The position numbers were made by a program, and so were the translations under genes. Below, piece by piece: positions 16,303 through 25,204 of a stretch of DNA of 64,000 bases. The stretch is from assembly GCF_004137765.1 (NCBI RefSeq), contig NZ_NOIS01000002.1:671508-735507 (forward strand), in the 5' to 3' direction. The notes under the pieces are model-generated. The model saw only the letters and a program-made list of their open reading frames with translations, had not been told where the DNA came from and ran no database searches. Each line of letters starts with the position of its first letter. The stretch's first letter is position 1. Source of the DNA: Rothia uropygialis (lineage in GTDB: Bacteria; Actinomycetota; Actinomycetes; Actinomycetales; Micrococcaceae).

Positions 16303-18171
16303 TCAGGAGCCGCGAACAACGGTGAGGACCCCGTCACCGTAGCGTTCCAGCTTCTTCTCACCGATCCCGCTCACTCCACGAAGCTCCCCTGGGGACTGCG
16401 GCGAAAGCCGCGCAATTTCAATCAGCGTGGCGTCCGGGAAGATCACGTAGGCAGGTACTTGTTGTTCCTTGGACTGCTCCGTCCTCCAAGAGCGCAGGGC
16501 TTCGAAAGTTGCACGCTGGAGGTCGTCGAGCTCGGTCGCTGCGAGGGAAGCTCCTCGAGTTTTCCTTCCGGACAGGCGGCGGCTTGACGTGCTTTCGGGT
16601 GCCGAACGCAGAGTCACCGTGTCCTCACCCCGAAGAATCGGCCCGGACGCGGGGGCTAGGGCCAGAGTCGCGTACTCCCCCGTCGTGGTGATGATCCCAC
16701 GGGCCAACAGCTGGCGTACGACCGCGCGCCATGCCGATTCGCTCATGTCCGCGCCGATGCCCCATACGGACAATTCATCGTGCCGGGACCGGGTGGATCT
16801 CTCGTTTTCTTTGCCGCGCAGAATGTCGATGATCTGTCCGGCGCCGAACCGTTGGTCGCGTTCCCGATCAAGACGCACCACCGCGGAAAGGAGCTTTTGC
16901 ACGGGTACGGTCGCGTCCCATGAAGCCGGTGGGTTGAGGCAGGTATCGCAGTTGCCGCAGGCCTCGGAATCCTGGCCGAAGTAGCGCAGGATCTGAACGC
17001 GGCGGCAATCCGTGGTCTCGCACAGAGCAAGCATCGCGTCCAGGTGGCCTCGCTGGATTCTGCGGAACTCTTCGCTTCCCTCCGAATCGTCGATCATCCG
17101 GCGCAGTTGAACGACGTCTTGAAGGCCATAGGCCAACCATGCAGTTGCTGGGAGACCGTCTCGACCCGCTCGACCGGTTTCTTGGTAATAGCCTTCGACC
17201 GATTTGGGCAGGTCGAGGTGAGCGACGAAGCGCACGTCGGGCTTGTCGATGCCCATACCGAAGGCGATCGTTGCGACCACCACCACGCCGTCCTCCCGGA
17301 GAAAGCGGCGTTGCCCCTGTGCGCGTTCCGACTCGCTGAGCCCGGCGTGGTAGGCAACTGCATCGACACCTTGATCTCGCAACCACTTGGCTGTTTGCGC
17401 GACGCGTTTGCGAGACAGGCAATAGACGATGCCTGCATCGCCATCATGCTCTGCACGGATCATGTCCAGAAGCTGTTGGCGGGCGTTGTTCTTCTCCGTG
17501 ATCCGATACTGAATATTCGGCCGGTCGAAGCTGGACACAAAATGCCGAGCCTGGTTGAGGCTGAGGTTCTGGGTCAGCTCGCGGTGCGTTGTTTCAGTGG
17601 CTGTGGCGGTCAGGGCGATCCGAGGGACTTCGGGAAATCTTTCGGCCAAAAGGCTGAGACCAAGGTAGTCCTTTCGGAAATCATGGCCCCACTGGGAAAC
17701 ACAATGAGCCTCATCGATGGCGAAGAGTCCGACGTCGACGCGACCGATGAGGCTCAACGTCCGAGGTTGGACCAGTCGTTCCGGAGCCATGTAGACAAGG
17801 TCGTATTCGCCGTTGACCAGACCGTTCTCGACGGCTTTGGCTTCTTCCGGGCCCAGCGTCGAATTCAGGTACGCTGCACGAACCCCTACCGCGGCCAGTG
17901 CATCGACTTGGTCCTGCATCAGAGCGATCAGAGGTGAGACCACGATGCCGGTGCCTTTACGAACGATTGCGGGGATCTGATAGCACAACGACTTCCCGCC
18001 GCCGGTGGGCATCAGGACGACGGCATCGCCGCCGCTCGTGACGTGCTCGATGATCGCCGCTTGGTTCCCTCGGAATTCCTCGTATCCGAAGGTTTTCCGA
18101 AGGATGTCGAGCGGCGTGGGAAGAGTTGTATCGACGGTTTGTGTCTGACAGTTCTGGGGCGCGGAAGTCAC
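16303..18171 (-). CDS. recQ: ATP-dependent DNA helicase RecQ
   Basis: A 622-residue 3'-5' helicase for repair of stalled forks and recombination. Motif 0 and Walker A ([27 protein letters not shown]) lie at 33-68, Walker B is [18 protein letters not shown] near 150, helicase motif VI is [15 protein letters not shown] near 325, the zinc-binding RQC region has C-x6-RYFG ... ACGNCDTC near 390-410, the winged helix follows, and an HRDC domain covers about 540-615 ([20 protein letters not shown]). The complete domain set and length match short actinobacterial RecQ. GTG 18171 is the start closest to the family N-terminus. Confidence 0.95.
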   Translation of the reverse strand: MTSAPQNCQTQTVDTTLPTPLDILRKTFGYEEFRGNQAAIIEHVTSGGDAVVLMPTGGGKSLCYQIPAIVRKGTGIVVSPLIALMQDQVDALAAVGVRAAYLNSTLGPEEAKAVENGLVNGEYDLVYMAPERLVQPRTLSLIGRVDVGLFAIDEAHCVSQWGHDFRKDYLGLSLLAERFPEVPRIALTATATETTHRELTQNLSLNQARHFVSSFDRPNIQYRITEKNNARQQLLDMIRAEHDGDAGIVYCLSRKRVAQTAKWLRDQGVDAVAYHAGLSESERAQGQRRFLREDGVVVVATIAFGMGIDKPDVRFVAHLDLPKSVEGYYQETGRAGRDGLPATAWLAYGLQDVVQLRRMIDDSEGSEEFRRIQRGHLDAMLALCETTDCRRVQILRYFGQDSEACGNCDTCLNPPASWDATVPVQKLLSAVVRLDRERDQRFGAGQIIDILRGKENERSTRSRHDELSVWGIGADMSESAWRAVVRQLLARGIITTTGEYATLALAPASGPILRGEDTVTLRSAPESTSSRRLSGRKTRGASLAATELDDLQRATFEALRSWRTEQSKEQQVPAYVIFPDATLIEIARLSPQSPGELRGVSGIGEKKLERYGDGVLTVVRGS

Positions 18172-18224
18172 AGTTCCACGATATCGGTTCGGTCTATGTC
18201 GCTTGGCCTTTGTCCACAGAATTG

Positions 18225-18273
18225 AAAAACCCTCGGCAACCGTGGCCCGAAGATGCGAAAGAATCGCCGAGGC
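18225..18273 (-). terminator. Terminator 130 bp behind the SDR gene
   Basis: On the minus strand CCTCGGC ... GCCGAGG forms a stem followed by GTTTTTC. The stretch between it and the SDR stop (18274-18400) has no convincing reading frame, so it is either a long 3' untranslated region or a small RNA. Confidence 0.55.
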
Positions 18274-18400
18274 TCTGTCGACCTCGTGCGACCCGCTCAG
18301 GCCACAACGCTGACAAACCAGTATTCACGGATCGGACCCCCTTCAACCTGGCGACTGCCCTGCAGTAGCTGGTTGATGAATGTGGGCTACAGCCTCGGTG

Positions 18401-19276
18401 TCACAGGTTCCGAAGGTCCTCGAGAAGGCTCGGGTGTTGTGGTTCCCAGCAGAGCGCGGCACGCGTCTTTTCACTGGAAGCTGGCTGGTCTTGGGAGAAG
18501 ATCGTTCCGAGGGGACCGAAATTCTCCGGTGGAACCGACTTCACCGGAAGTCCCAGTTGCTCCCCGATCACGGTGACGATGTCCAGAACCCGGTCGCCCT
18601 CGTCCCCGACGGCATGCCACGCAGTACCGCCGGGCGCATTCTCGAGTGCGATTCGGAACAGTGAGGCCGCATCCTTCGCATGAACCGCTGGCCAACGCTG
18701 GTGGCCGTCACCCGGATAGCCTGCGATCCCGGAGTCGCGGGCCGCCTGGGCGAGTATTCCGGCGAATCCTCCGCGGCCTTCATCGTGAACCGTACGTGGA
18801 AGCCGAATGGATATGCTGCGAAGCCCCTGACTAGAAAGAGCGAGAAGTTCGTTGACAGTTTGTCCGCGTCCGGAAACGGGCCCTTCTGTGGGCAGCGGGT
18901 CGTCTTCAGTCGATGGTCTTGCCTGGAAAGCCGGGGTGCCCGCGGTGGTTACCAACGGTTTGTTCGACCCAAGCATCGCGTTCGCCATTTCTTTCAGTGC
19001 AGCCGTTTCCTCGGTGATTCCCTGCGCAATCGACTCGCCGCTCGAGAAGTCGTTGCTGAAGGCCAGGTGAACCACGCCATCTGTCTCTTTCGCTGCCTGA
19101 CGCAAGATATCCAGGTCCGTGAGTTCGCCGCGGACGACGCCTGCGCCGACCTGGGCCAGCTTTTCTGCGGATCGGTCGGAGCGTGCCAGACCGAGAACTC
19201 TGATGCCATTGTTCACGAGTTCCGGGACAACGGCCGATCCGATCAATCCGGTTCCACCGGTAACGAAGATGTGCAA
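18401..19276 (-). CDS. Atypical SDR / NAD-dependent epimerase-like oxidoreductase
   Basis: A 291-residue extended or atypical short-chain reductase. The nucleotide site is HIFVTGGTGLIGSAVVPELV at the N-terminus, followed by VLGLARSDRSAEKLAQVGA and GVVHLAFSNDF. The substrate half carries STRLPRTVHDEG-like SIRLPRTVHDEGRGG and HQRWPAVHAKDAASLFRIAL, the usual marker of this subgroup. No canonical YxxxK is evident in the expected place, so whether it keeps catalytic activity is unclear. TTG 19276 is the likely start: TGGGAAA lies 6 nt upstream and it begins directly at the Rossmann strand. Substrate unknown. Confidence 0.8.
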   Translation of the reverse strand: MHIFVTGGTGLIGSAVVPELVNNGIRVLGLARSDRSAEKLAQVGAGVVRGELTDLDILRQAAKETDGVVHLAFSNDFSSGESIAQGITEETAALKEMANAMLGSNKPLVTTAGTPAFQARPSTEDDPLPTEGPVSGRGQTVNELLALSSQGLRSISIRLPRTVHDEGRGGFAGILAQAARDSGIAGYPGDGHQRWPAVHAKDAASLFRIALENAPGGTAWHAVGDEGDRVLDIVTVIGEQLGLPVKSVPPENFGPLGTIFSQDQPASSEKTRAALCWEPQHPSLLEDLRNL

Positions 19277-19382
19277 GGTATTTCCCAATCGAGTTTGGTC
19301 CAACCGTGCGAGTTCAGGGTCAAGGCTACTCCGGATGCGAGTTTTCCGTCAGGGCCTGTATATGTGCCGACGTTCCAGCGCA

Positions 19383-20717
19383 CTATTCTGCGGCACGCCC
19401 CAGCACAGCCCGCAACGTGGTTTGCTCCGGATATCTCTGACGGAACCCACCTCGACGACGCAGCTGCGGAACCACCTCGTGCACGAAGCGCCGGAATTGT
19501 TCCCGGTCGCTGACTTGCAGAATGAATCCATCCACGGCGCCGGCATTGCCCCAGCTCATCAACTCGTCGGCAACAGTCCCCGCTGTTCCCGCGACAATCA
19601 ACTGCGTCTGTCGCATTAGAGGCTCCACGATGTCCTCCATCGCGGCCCCTTCCCGTACCGCCTGCCGCATCGGTTCCGCCAACCATGTGCCCTCATAGGC
19701 TGTAGCATGTTCGACCTCCGCCGGCGATACTGGGTTGGCGAAATCCTCGACAGGCCGGCCCGTCGCACGAGAAACCCGTTCACGCATCCGCGCAGTTGCA
19801 CCGTGCCGGTCGAGGTACTCGGAACGAGCGGTGTCGGCGGCGGCGTCATCGTCGGTGACCAGAACGATCACTCGGGCAAGAACAAGGGGCTCGGGGCGAG
19901 TGGAGGACCCGTGCGGGCTGGCTTGTACGAGACGTTTCCGATAGTCGAGCGCCGCCTGGGGCGTGGTCGGCATGGCGAAGACGGCGTCCGCGCTGCCTAC
20001 GGCGAGCGCGAGGCCTTGCCGCGACTGCCCCGCCTGGAAGATCACCGGATCGCCTTGGGGCGAGGACTCGATGTTCAGCGGCCCGGCGACGTCGAAGAAT
20101 TCGCCACGATGGTTGAGCTCATGCAGCTTGCTCTTGTCGATATAAGTGCCGCTCCCCCTGTCCCGGGGAAGCGCGTCCGGATCGTAGCTGCGCCACAGTC
20201 CCCGCACGACGTCGATCGCTTCCGAAGCCTTGGCGTACCGGGTCTCATGATCGACCTGAGCCGGCAGACCGAAGTTGCGCGCCGCGCGGTCGCTCAGGGA
20301 CGTCACGACGTTCCATCCGGCACGGCCTCCGCTCAGGTGGTCAAGAGACAGCATCATGCGCGCGATGTTGTACGGGTGCTGATACGAAGTCGAAACGGTT
20401 CCGACCAGGCCGATGTGGGAGGTTGCCGCGGCGAGATAGGACAGCAGGGTCAGGGGCTCGAAACGAGAAAGGTAGTGTGGTGGGCCGTCCGGATCCACGA
20501 AAACCGCGTCCGCAACGAACAGAAAATCCAGGGCACCTTCCTCAGCTGTTGCCGCAACCTGCCGATACCATTCGGGATTGATGGATGCGTCGGTGGGTTC
20601 GGCGGGGTTCAGCCACGCCCGTTCATCGTCGGGGGCCCCCGACGCCGTCAGCATCGCTCCCAAGTGCAAGGGGCGCGATGATTTGGCGAAGGATCCCGTG
20701 TTGCTGTTTTCTGTCAC
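19383..20717 (-). CDS. LLM-class flavin-dependent monooxygenase (NtaA/SnaA/DszA type)
   Basis: A 444-residue bacterial-luciferase-like TIM barrel. Family features in order are PLHLGAMLTASGAPDDERAW, the DFLFVADAVFVDPDG segment, THIGLVGTVSTSYQHPYNIA (HPYN) near 110, LDHLSGGRAGWNVVTS near 135, and DPVIFQAGQSRQGLALA near 225. Such enzymes use reduced FMN, supplied by a separate reductase, to oxidise chelators, sulfonates or sulfur heterocycles. No flavin reductase gene is next to it. GTG 20717 is preferred because GAGGAAA lies 6 nt upstream. The GDSL hydrolase gene on the same strand ends 37 bp before it. Confidence 0.88.
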   Translation of the reverse strand: MTENSNTGSFAKSSRPLHLGAMLTASGAPDDERAWLNPAEPTDASINPEWYRQVAATAEEGALDFLFVADAVFVDPDGPPHYLSRFEPLTLLSYLAAATSHIGLVGTVSTSYQHPYNIARMMLSLDHLSGGRAGWNVVTSLSDRAARNFGLPAQVDHETRYAKASEAIDVVRGLWRSYDPDALPRDRGSGTYIDKSKLHELNHRGEFFDVAGPLNIESSPQGDPVIFQAGQSRQGLALAVGSADAVFAMPTTPQAALDYRKRLVQASPHGSSTRPEPLVLARVIVLVTDDDAAADTARSEYLDRHGATARMRERVSRATGRPVEDFANPVSPAEVEHATAYEGTWLAEPMRQAVREGAAMEDIVEPLMRQTQLIVAGTAGTVADELMSWGNAGAVDGFILQVSDREQFRRFVHEVVPQLRRRGGFRQRYPEQTTLRAVLGRAAE

Positions 20718-20754
20718 GACTGTTTCCTCTAGTGCGATCTGCAGGTTAGCGACT

Positions 20755-21525
20755 TCATCGTTGCGTTGTCGGTTCGACGACGACCCAGTCCGGATATTTC
20801 GCCGCACGGCCGTCCCCTGATGAACGCTTCGTGAGCCGCCGCTGGACCCACGGGCCTACATACTGGCGGTAGTAGCGGAAGCCTGTGGTGCGTTGGGGGT
20901 CGTCTCCGGGGAGGTCCCACCATTCGGGATGGGGCGTATACCCCAGACCGTCGAGAGTCAGTGCCGCAACACGGTGGTGTCCACGGGTATTGAGGTGAAG
21001 GCGGTCATCCGACCAGAACCGCGGATTCTGCAGGACCACGTCCTGCCACGGCATGACGGTTGTGACGTCCTCGGCCTCAGCAAGCCTCTGTTGGACGCCT
21101 TTGAGCAAGGAGTCGCCTCTGGCCTGGAACAATCTCCCGGCGGGGAGGAGTCTCGTAGGGTTGGCACCCGAGATGACCAGCAGGCCCGACCCCGTCTCCC
21201 TGCAACGAGCGAGGACGTCCAGGTACAGGTCGGAGATGACCTCGACGTCGGCACGCGGACGCATGATGTCATTGCCGCCGCCGTTGAAGCTGATGAGCGT
21301 GGGGGCGAGGGCGAGCGCGGCGTCGAGCTGCTCCTCGATGATCGGGCGGATGAGGCGGCCCCTGATGGCAAGGTTCGCGTATTCGACGGGTTCGCCGAGA
21401 TCGTCCGCGATGCCTTGGGCAACCAGGTCCGCCCATCCCCTCGCGGTTCCGTCCGGAAGCTCGTCACCGACTCCTTCGGTGTAGGAGTCACCAATGGCCA
21501 CGTATCGCATGCGTTGATTAGTCAC
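20755..21525 (-). CDS. SGNH/GDSL-family hydrolase
   Basis: A 256-residue serine esterase-type protein with all SGNH blocks: YVAIGDSYTEGVGDELPDG (Ser), ANLAIRGRLI (Gly block), ISFNGGGNDIMRPRADV (Asn), and the late catalytic WSDDRLHLNTRGHHRVAAL with Asp and His. It has no signal peptide and so acts in the cytosol. The C-terminal 60 residues are rich in Trp, Arg and Pro and unique. GTG 21525 (AGAGAG upstream) and ATG 21510 are both possible starts. Similar proteins in actinobacteria are common orphans with unknown ester substrate. It may be cotranscribed with the downstream LLM gene. Confidence 0.85.
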   Translation of the reverse strand: MTNQRMRYVAIGDSYTEGVGDELPDGTARGWADLVAQGIADDLGEPVEYANLAIRGRLIRPIIEEQLDAALALAPTLISFNGGGNDIMRPRADVEVISDLYLDVLARCRETGSGLLVISGANPTRLLPAGRLFQARGDSLLKGVQQRLAEAEDVTTVMPWQDVVLQNPRFWSDDRLHLNTRGHHRVAALTLDGLGYTPHPEWWDLPGDDPQRTTGFRYYRQYVGPWVQRRLTKRSSGDGRAAKYPDWVVVEPTTQR

Positions 21526-21735
21526 GCTCTCTATTGTGCGTCGGTGGCGGCTGAAGTCGGAATCGGTCGGGTAATCCCGACCCCGCCGCCCGCAGAAGGA
21601 CGGCCACCATATCGACAAACTCAATATGTCGTTCGTGGAAGATGTATTAGAAGGTCATGCTGTATGCACAGTGTTTACCCAGTTTACATTATGCTTATAG
21701 CCAAGATATTCATCAACACTTCCAGGAGCATCAGC

Positions 21736-22551
21736 ATGAGCACTTCCGTCGGACAACAACATCCCTACCCGCCGAGCTATGGACACAACCGGAACTACGA
21801 GCGTCGCCCACCTAAAGGGAAGAACGTCCTCGGCATCATTGCCTTAGCCGCCGCTGTCGTCGGGTTCGTCTTCGCATGCATTCCAGGAATTTTGATAGTC
21901 GGTTGGGTCCTTCTGCCCATCGGTTTCCTCGTCGGGATCATCTCGCTCTTCATGAGCGGCAAAGCAAAGTGGCCCGGACTGGTTGCCATCATTGTCTCCA
22001 TCGTGGGTACCGTCGTGGGCTTTGTCGTGTTTATCGGGGTGCTCGGTAGCAGCCTGGACGGCGCCATTGACGAAAATGGGAAAGCGACGAGCAGCGATTC
22101 CTCAGGCTCTTCGGCCAGCAATAATTCGGAGCCAAAGAACACCAATCAGGAAAACCCGCACTTTGGCCGGAAATACGAATGGGAAGATGGAATCGCCCTC
22201 AGAGTAGGGGCACCTGAAACATTCACTCCCTCAGAAACCGCCGCTCTAGGAACTGATGGATCGGCAGATCCGTCGAACGCTCGAAAGTTCACAGTCACAA
22301 TTCAAAATGGGACCGATAAGCCCATCGATGCCGCTTCCGTTAGCTCAACCGTTCTGTCAGGTGGAAAACAAGCTGACCTTGTCATTGACTCTGAAAATAA
22401 CATCGACGGAGGGCCTCAGGGGAAAATCCAGCCCGGCAAAGACCTCACCTACGACATCGCGTATACAGTTGACGACCCGAATGACTTCAGCATGGACTTC
22501 ACCTTGTACGACGACTCCTACCACAGCCACGAAGTGACTTTCGTCTCCTAG
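21736..22551 (+). CDS. Membrane-anchored protein with extracytoplasmic DUF4352-like domain
   Basis: A 271-residue protein. A Pro/Tyr/Arg-rich cytoplasmic tail (residues 1-30) is followed by two or three membrane helices (NVLGIIALAAAVVGFVFACI, ILIVGWVLLPIGFLVGIISL, WPGLVAIIVSIVGTVVGFVV), a Ser/Asn-rich linker near 115-135, and a beta-rich outer domain that has the layout of DUF4352/telobox-type immunoglobulin-like folds (FTVTIQNGTDKPIDAASVSS, IQPGKDLTYDIAYTVDD). Start ATG 21736 follows CCAGGAG. The base composition is lower in GC than its neighbours. Function unknown; single gene with its own terminator. Confidence 0.75.
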   Translation: MSTSVGQQHPYPPSYGHNRNYERRPPKGKNVLGIIALAAAVVGFVFACIPGILIVGWVLLPIGFLVGIISLFMSGKAKWPGLVAIIVSIVGTVVGFVVFIGVLGSSLDGAIDENGKATSSDSSGSSASNNSEPKNTNQENPHFGRKYEWEDGIALRVGAPETFTPSETAALGTDGSADPSNARKFTVTIQNGTDKPIDAASVSSTVLSGGKQADLVIDSENNIDGGPQGKIQPGKDLTYDIAYTVDDPNDFSMDFTLYDDSYHSHEVTFVS

Positions 22552-22590
22552 GCGTGGGCCTCCTAGGTGTGGGCTTAGCGCCGACGCCTC

Positions 22591-22622
22591 AATGCCCTCT
22601 CCGACAATCGGAGAGGGCATTA
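22591..22622. terminator. Terminator behind the DUF4352-like gene
   Basis: AATGCCCTCTCCGA pairs with TCGGAGAGGGCATT across three bases, then TATTGTTGTTT follows on the plus strand. Confidence 0.85.
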
Positions 22623-22671
22623 TTGTTGTTTGGGCTTGTCCTGACGGGCCGTTCTAAGGCCACCAACCCGG

Positions 22672-23565
22672 TCACGCGCCGACCAACCGACGCGGAGTTT
22701 CCCACAGGAGGTTCCTCATCCATTCTTCGCCAAGATCCCACTGGTGCAGGACCTCAATTTGATGGCTGTACGAGTACGGAATCGATGGGAAATCTGTCCC
22801 CAACACGATTTTTCCATCCAGTGCAGCCAGCGTCTTGCCATAATCAGCCGGGCTCGGGGCAATGCGCTCCATGAACGAGGTCCCGACCATGGTCGTATCC
22901 AAATAAACGTTGGGATTGTGCAGAGCAAGCTCCGCGAACTCGTCGTACTCCGGTAGACCCGCGTGGGCGATGATCAACATCAGGTCCGGGTGGCGCTTCA
23001 CCAGTTCCCGGATTGGCCCCACACCGGTGTACTTCCCCTGATGGGGTCCGTGCCCACAATGAATCACGACCGCCGCACCGGCCTCAGCGACCATGCCCCA
23101 GGCCGGGTTCACCTGCGGATCGAGCGCAGAAAACCCGCCAACTTGGATGTGAATTTTGAAAATACGAGCCCCGCTGTCGAGGCTTTCCCGCACCACCGCT
23201 TCCACGTCCGGCTCGGGGTAAAAGGTTCCCGAGTGGATGGCGTCATCGTGCGTGGACGCGAACTGCGCGGAGTACTCGTTAAGCCACCGCGCCATTGCTG
23301 GCCGGTGGGCATAATTGAGCGTGGTGTATGAGGTAACGCCTATCTCGCGAAGGATCCGCACACGTTCCTCATCGTCGTACCGGTAATTGATCGGCCATGC
23401 CGGCCCGCCCTCGTCTCCGGCGTGATCGAAGAAGGACCAAACTTTCTGTTGGACGCGATCGGGCATGAAGTGAACGTGCAGATCGATCAGGCCGGGCAAT
23501 CCGAGTTCCGCCAGATAAGGCTGGACGCCCGCATCTGACAGGGGCGCTTCCACATTATTCGACAT
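22672..23565 (-). CDS. Amidohydrolase-2 family metal-dependent hydrolase
   Basis: A 297-residue TIM-barrel hydrolase or decarboxylase of the amidohydrolase-2 (ACMSD-related) group. The first metal motif is LIDLHVHFMPDRVQQ near residue 27; further ligands are AAVVIHCGHGPHQG near 170, LMLIIAHAGLPEYDEFA near 200 and the Asp of IVLGTDFPSIPYSYSHQ near 255. The family hydrolyses or decarboxylates aromatic and other small acids; the substrate cannot be told. ATG 23565 matches the family start. It is a single gene convergent with the preceding membrane protein, with the shared terminator at 22591. Confidence 0.85.
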   Translation of the reverse strand: MSNNVEAPLSDAGVQPYLAELGLPGLIDLHVHFMPDRVQQKVWSFFDHAGDEGGPAWPINYRYDDEERVRILREIGVTSYTTLNYAHRPAMARWLNEYSAQFASTHDDAIHSGTFYPEPDVEAVVRESLDSGARIFKIHIQVGGFSALDPQVNPAWGMVAEAGAAVVIHCGHGPHQGKYTGVGPIRELVKRHPDLMLIIAHAGLPEYDEFAELALHNPNVYLDTTMVGTSFMERIAPSPADYGKTLAALDGKIVLGTDFPSIPYSYSHQIEVLHQWDLGEEWMRNLLWETPRRLVGA

Positions 23566-23733
23566 GTGATTCACACTACGAGGTTGTTCCCGTCGTACTG
23601 AAAAGTGAAGTGCCCTGACTTCCTCGATTCCGGAGACAGCCAATGGTCCGCACTTGCGTGTTCGCACTGAGCTTCCCGGCAAGACCACGCCAATTCCAGC
23701 GGCGAATGCGAGGTGGGCTTCACAGCGTACGTT

Positions 23734-24735
23734 CTACAACGAGCTGAAATACGCTTTGACTGCTTCGTTCGCGACCTTCTGCCCTTCTTCGAAGGATTCG
23801 AAACCGGTCGAAACTACGGCAACCGAATATGTCGTGTCCTCGGCGAAGACCACTCCCATGGATGTGATGTTCCAGGTGCCATCGTCGTTCGGCAGCCATC
23901 CGTTTTTGACGTCCACATCCTTGACGTGTTTGTCTCCGGCTTTGCCTGACTGCATCGATCCGACGCCCCAACCCTGGGAATCGTCCACGGGAGTCATCAG
24001 AGAAGTCAGAAATTCCAGGTCGTCGCCGTCAACCCAGTCCACTCGATTGACGAGGCCCTTTGCGATCTGGACCTGGTCCTCGGCGTAGGTTTCATTATCT
24101 CCCCACGTCTTGTTGGTTCGCGTCCGCTGGACACCCAACTTTGCGTAGGTCTCATTGATGGCATCCGAGGAAGCCGCGTCTGCTTCATCGCCACCAGGTT
24201 CTTGTCCCTGGGCCAAGGAAGCGAAGAGAGTCGCTGTCGCGTCGTTATCGGACTGCCCCACGGACCGTTGGACCAAATCCCGCTGCTCTTGATCGAGCTT
24301 TCCGCCGTGGTCCTTGGCAACCCGCATCACGGTGAGAGCGATCGGGACCTTGACCACGCTGGCTTCGTAACTCTTGACGTCTCCATGGTAATTGAAGCTC
24401 TTGTTCCGAGAATGGTCGTAAACGGACAAGCCGATCTTGGCCTCGTACTCCTTGCTGAGAGCATCCAAGGTGACTTCGGGGTTGTCTTTCGCCTCGGGGC
24501 CTGCGGGGCCTGCGGTGCATGCGCTCAGGAGACCGATTGAGGCGATGCCGACGACGCCGAAGAAAGAGCGCCGCCCCATCGAGACATCGTTGCCCAAGGC
24601 ACCGCTACCGAGGTGGTCAGAGTCGACCCCTCGTTCCCTGGGGGAGATTGAGCGCCCGGACGAGACAGGTCCAGACGAGTCACCGTGAAAGGTCTGTGAC
24701 TGCTCGGCGGGACCGTTTCGCCTAGTGAAAGTCAT
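23734..24735 (-). CDS. Exported serine hydrolase of class A beta-lactamase fold (Tat lipoprotein)
   Basis: A 333-residue protein. An unusually long polar N-tail (about 50 residues) precedes a twin-arginine signal GRRSFFGVVGIASIGLLSAC, whose LLSAC is a lipobox, so export folded and lipid anchoring are predicted. The mature part has SVVKVP (SxxK, near residue 125 of this reading), SDN in VGQSDNDATATLF and a KNGW in place of the KTG triad. The changed third motif argues against an ordinary beta-lactamase; a peptidase or esterase is likelier. If translation starts at the ATG before GRR, the tail disappears and a normal signal remains. Single gene. Confidence 0.78.
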   Translation of the reverse strand: MTFTRRNGPAEQSQTFHGDSSGPVSSGRSISPRERGVDSDHLGSGALGNDVSMGRRSFFGVVGIASIGLLSACTAGPAGPEAKDNPEVTLDALSKEYEAKIGLSVYDHSRNKSFNYHGDVKSYEASVVKVPIALTVMRVAKDHGGKLDQEQRDLVQRSVGQSDNDATATLFASLAQGQEPGGDEADAASSDAINETYAKLGVQRTRTNKTWGDNETYAEDQVQIAKGLVNRVDWVDGDDLEFLTSLMTPVDDSQGWGVGSMQSGKAGDKHVKDVDVKNGWLPNDDGTWNITSMGVVFAEDTTYSVAVVSTGFESFEEGQKVANEAVKAYFSSL

Positions 24736-24946
24736 GTTTAAAATTCTAGGCGCATGCCGCGGACGCCCGTTCAAATATCGCCGAGCGAGGACATGTCCTT
24801 CCGCACACTCGTCGATGAGGAGACCAACATTGTGCCGAGGCGGCCCCGCTGCAACCCCGGCACCGCGTAAGACACGGAAGATTCCACCGTCGTGGATGCA
24901 TTCGGCGAATCGAGCCGAAAATGGACACCAAACGGCGTTTTAACGC

Positions 24947-24989
24947 AAAAACCCCGGAACACCAACGCTACTTCGTTGATATTCCGGGG
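24947..24989 (-). terminator. Terminator behind tRNA-Pro
   Basis: On the minus strand CCCCGGAA ... TTCCGGGG is followed by TTTTT, nine bases after the end of the tRNA gene. Confidence 0.85.
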
Positions 24990-24997
24990 CATATCCG

Positions 24998-25071
<74 letters not shown>

Positions 25072-25204
25072 AATTTTTACCCGGAACAACGCCCGGGCAC
25101 TCGATACATCATACAGGACCGAGCACCCGAACGCACATCCAGCATCGGTTCGCACGAGAGAAAACCTACGGCATTGACCTCCGGCCGTACATCCCGCAGG
25201 GAAC

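Noticed and set aside
24793..24870. 25-codon plus-strand frame MSFRTLVDEETN... with GAGCGAGGAC upstream
   Set aside because: A ribosome site and sensible composition are present, but with no family match, promoter or conservation evidence it stays below the reporting threshold.
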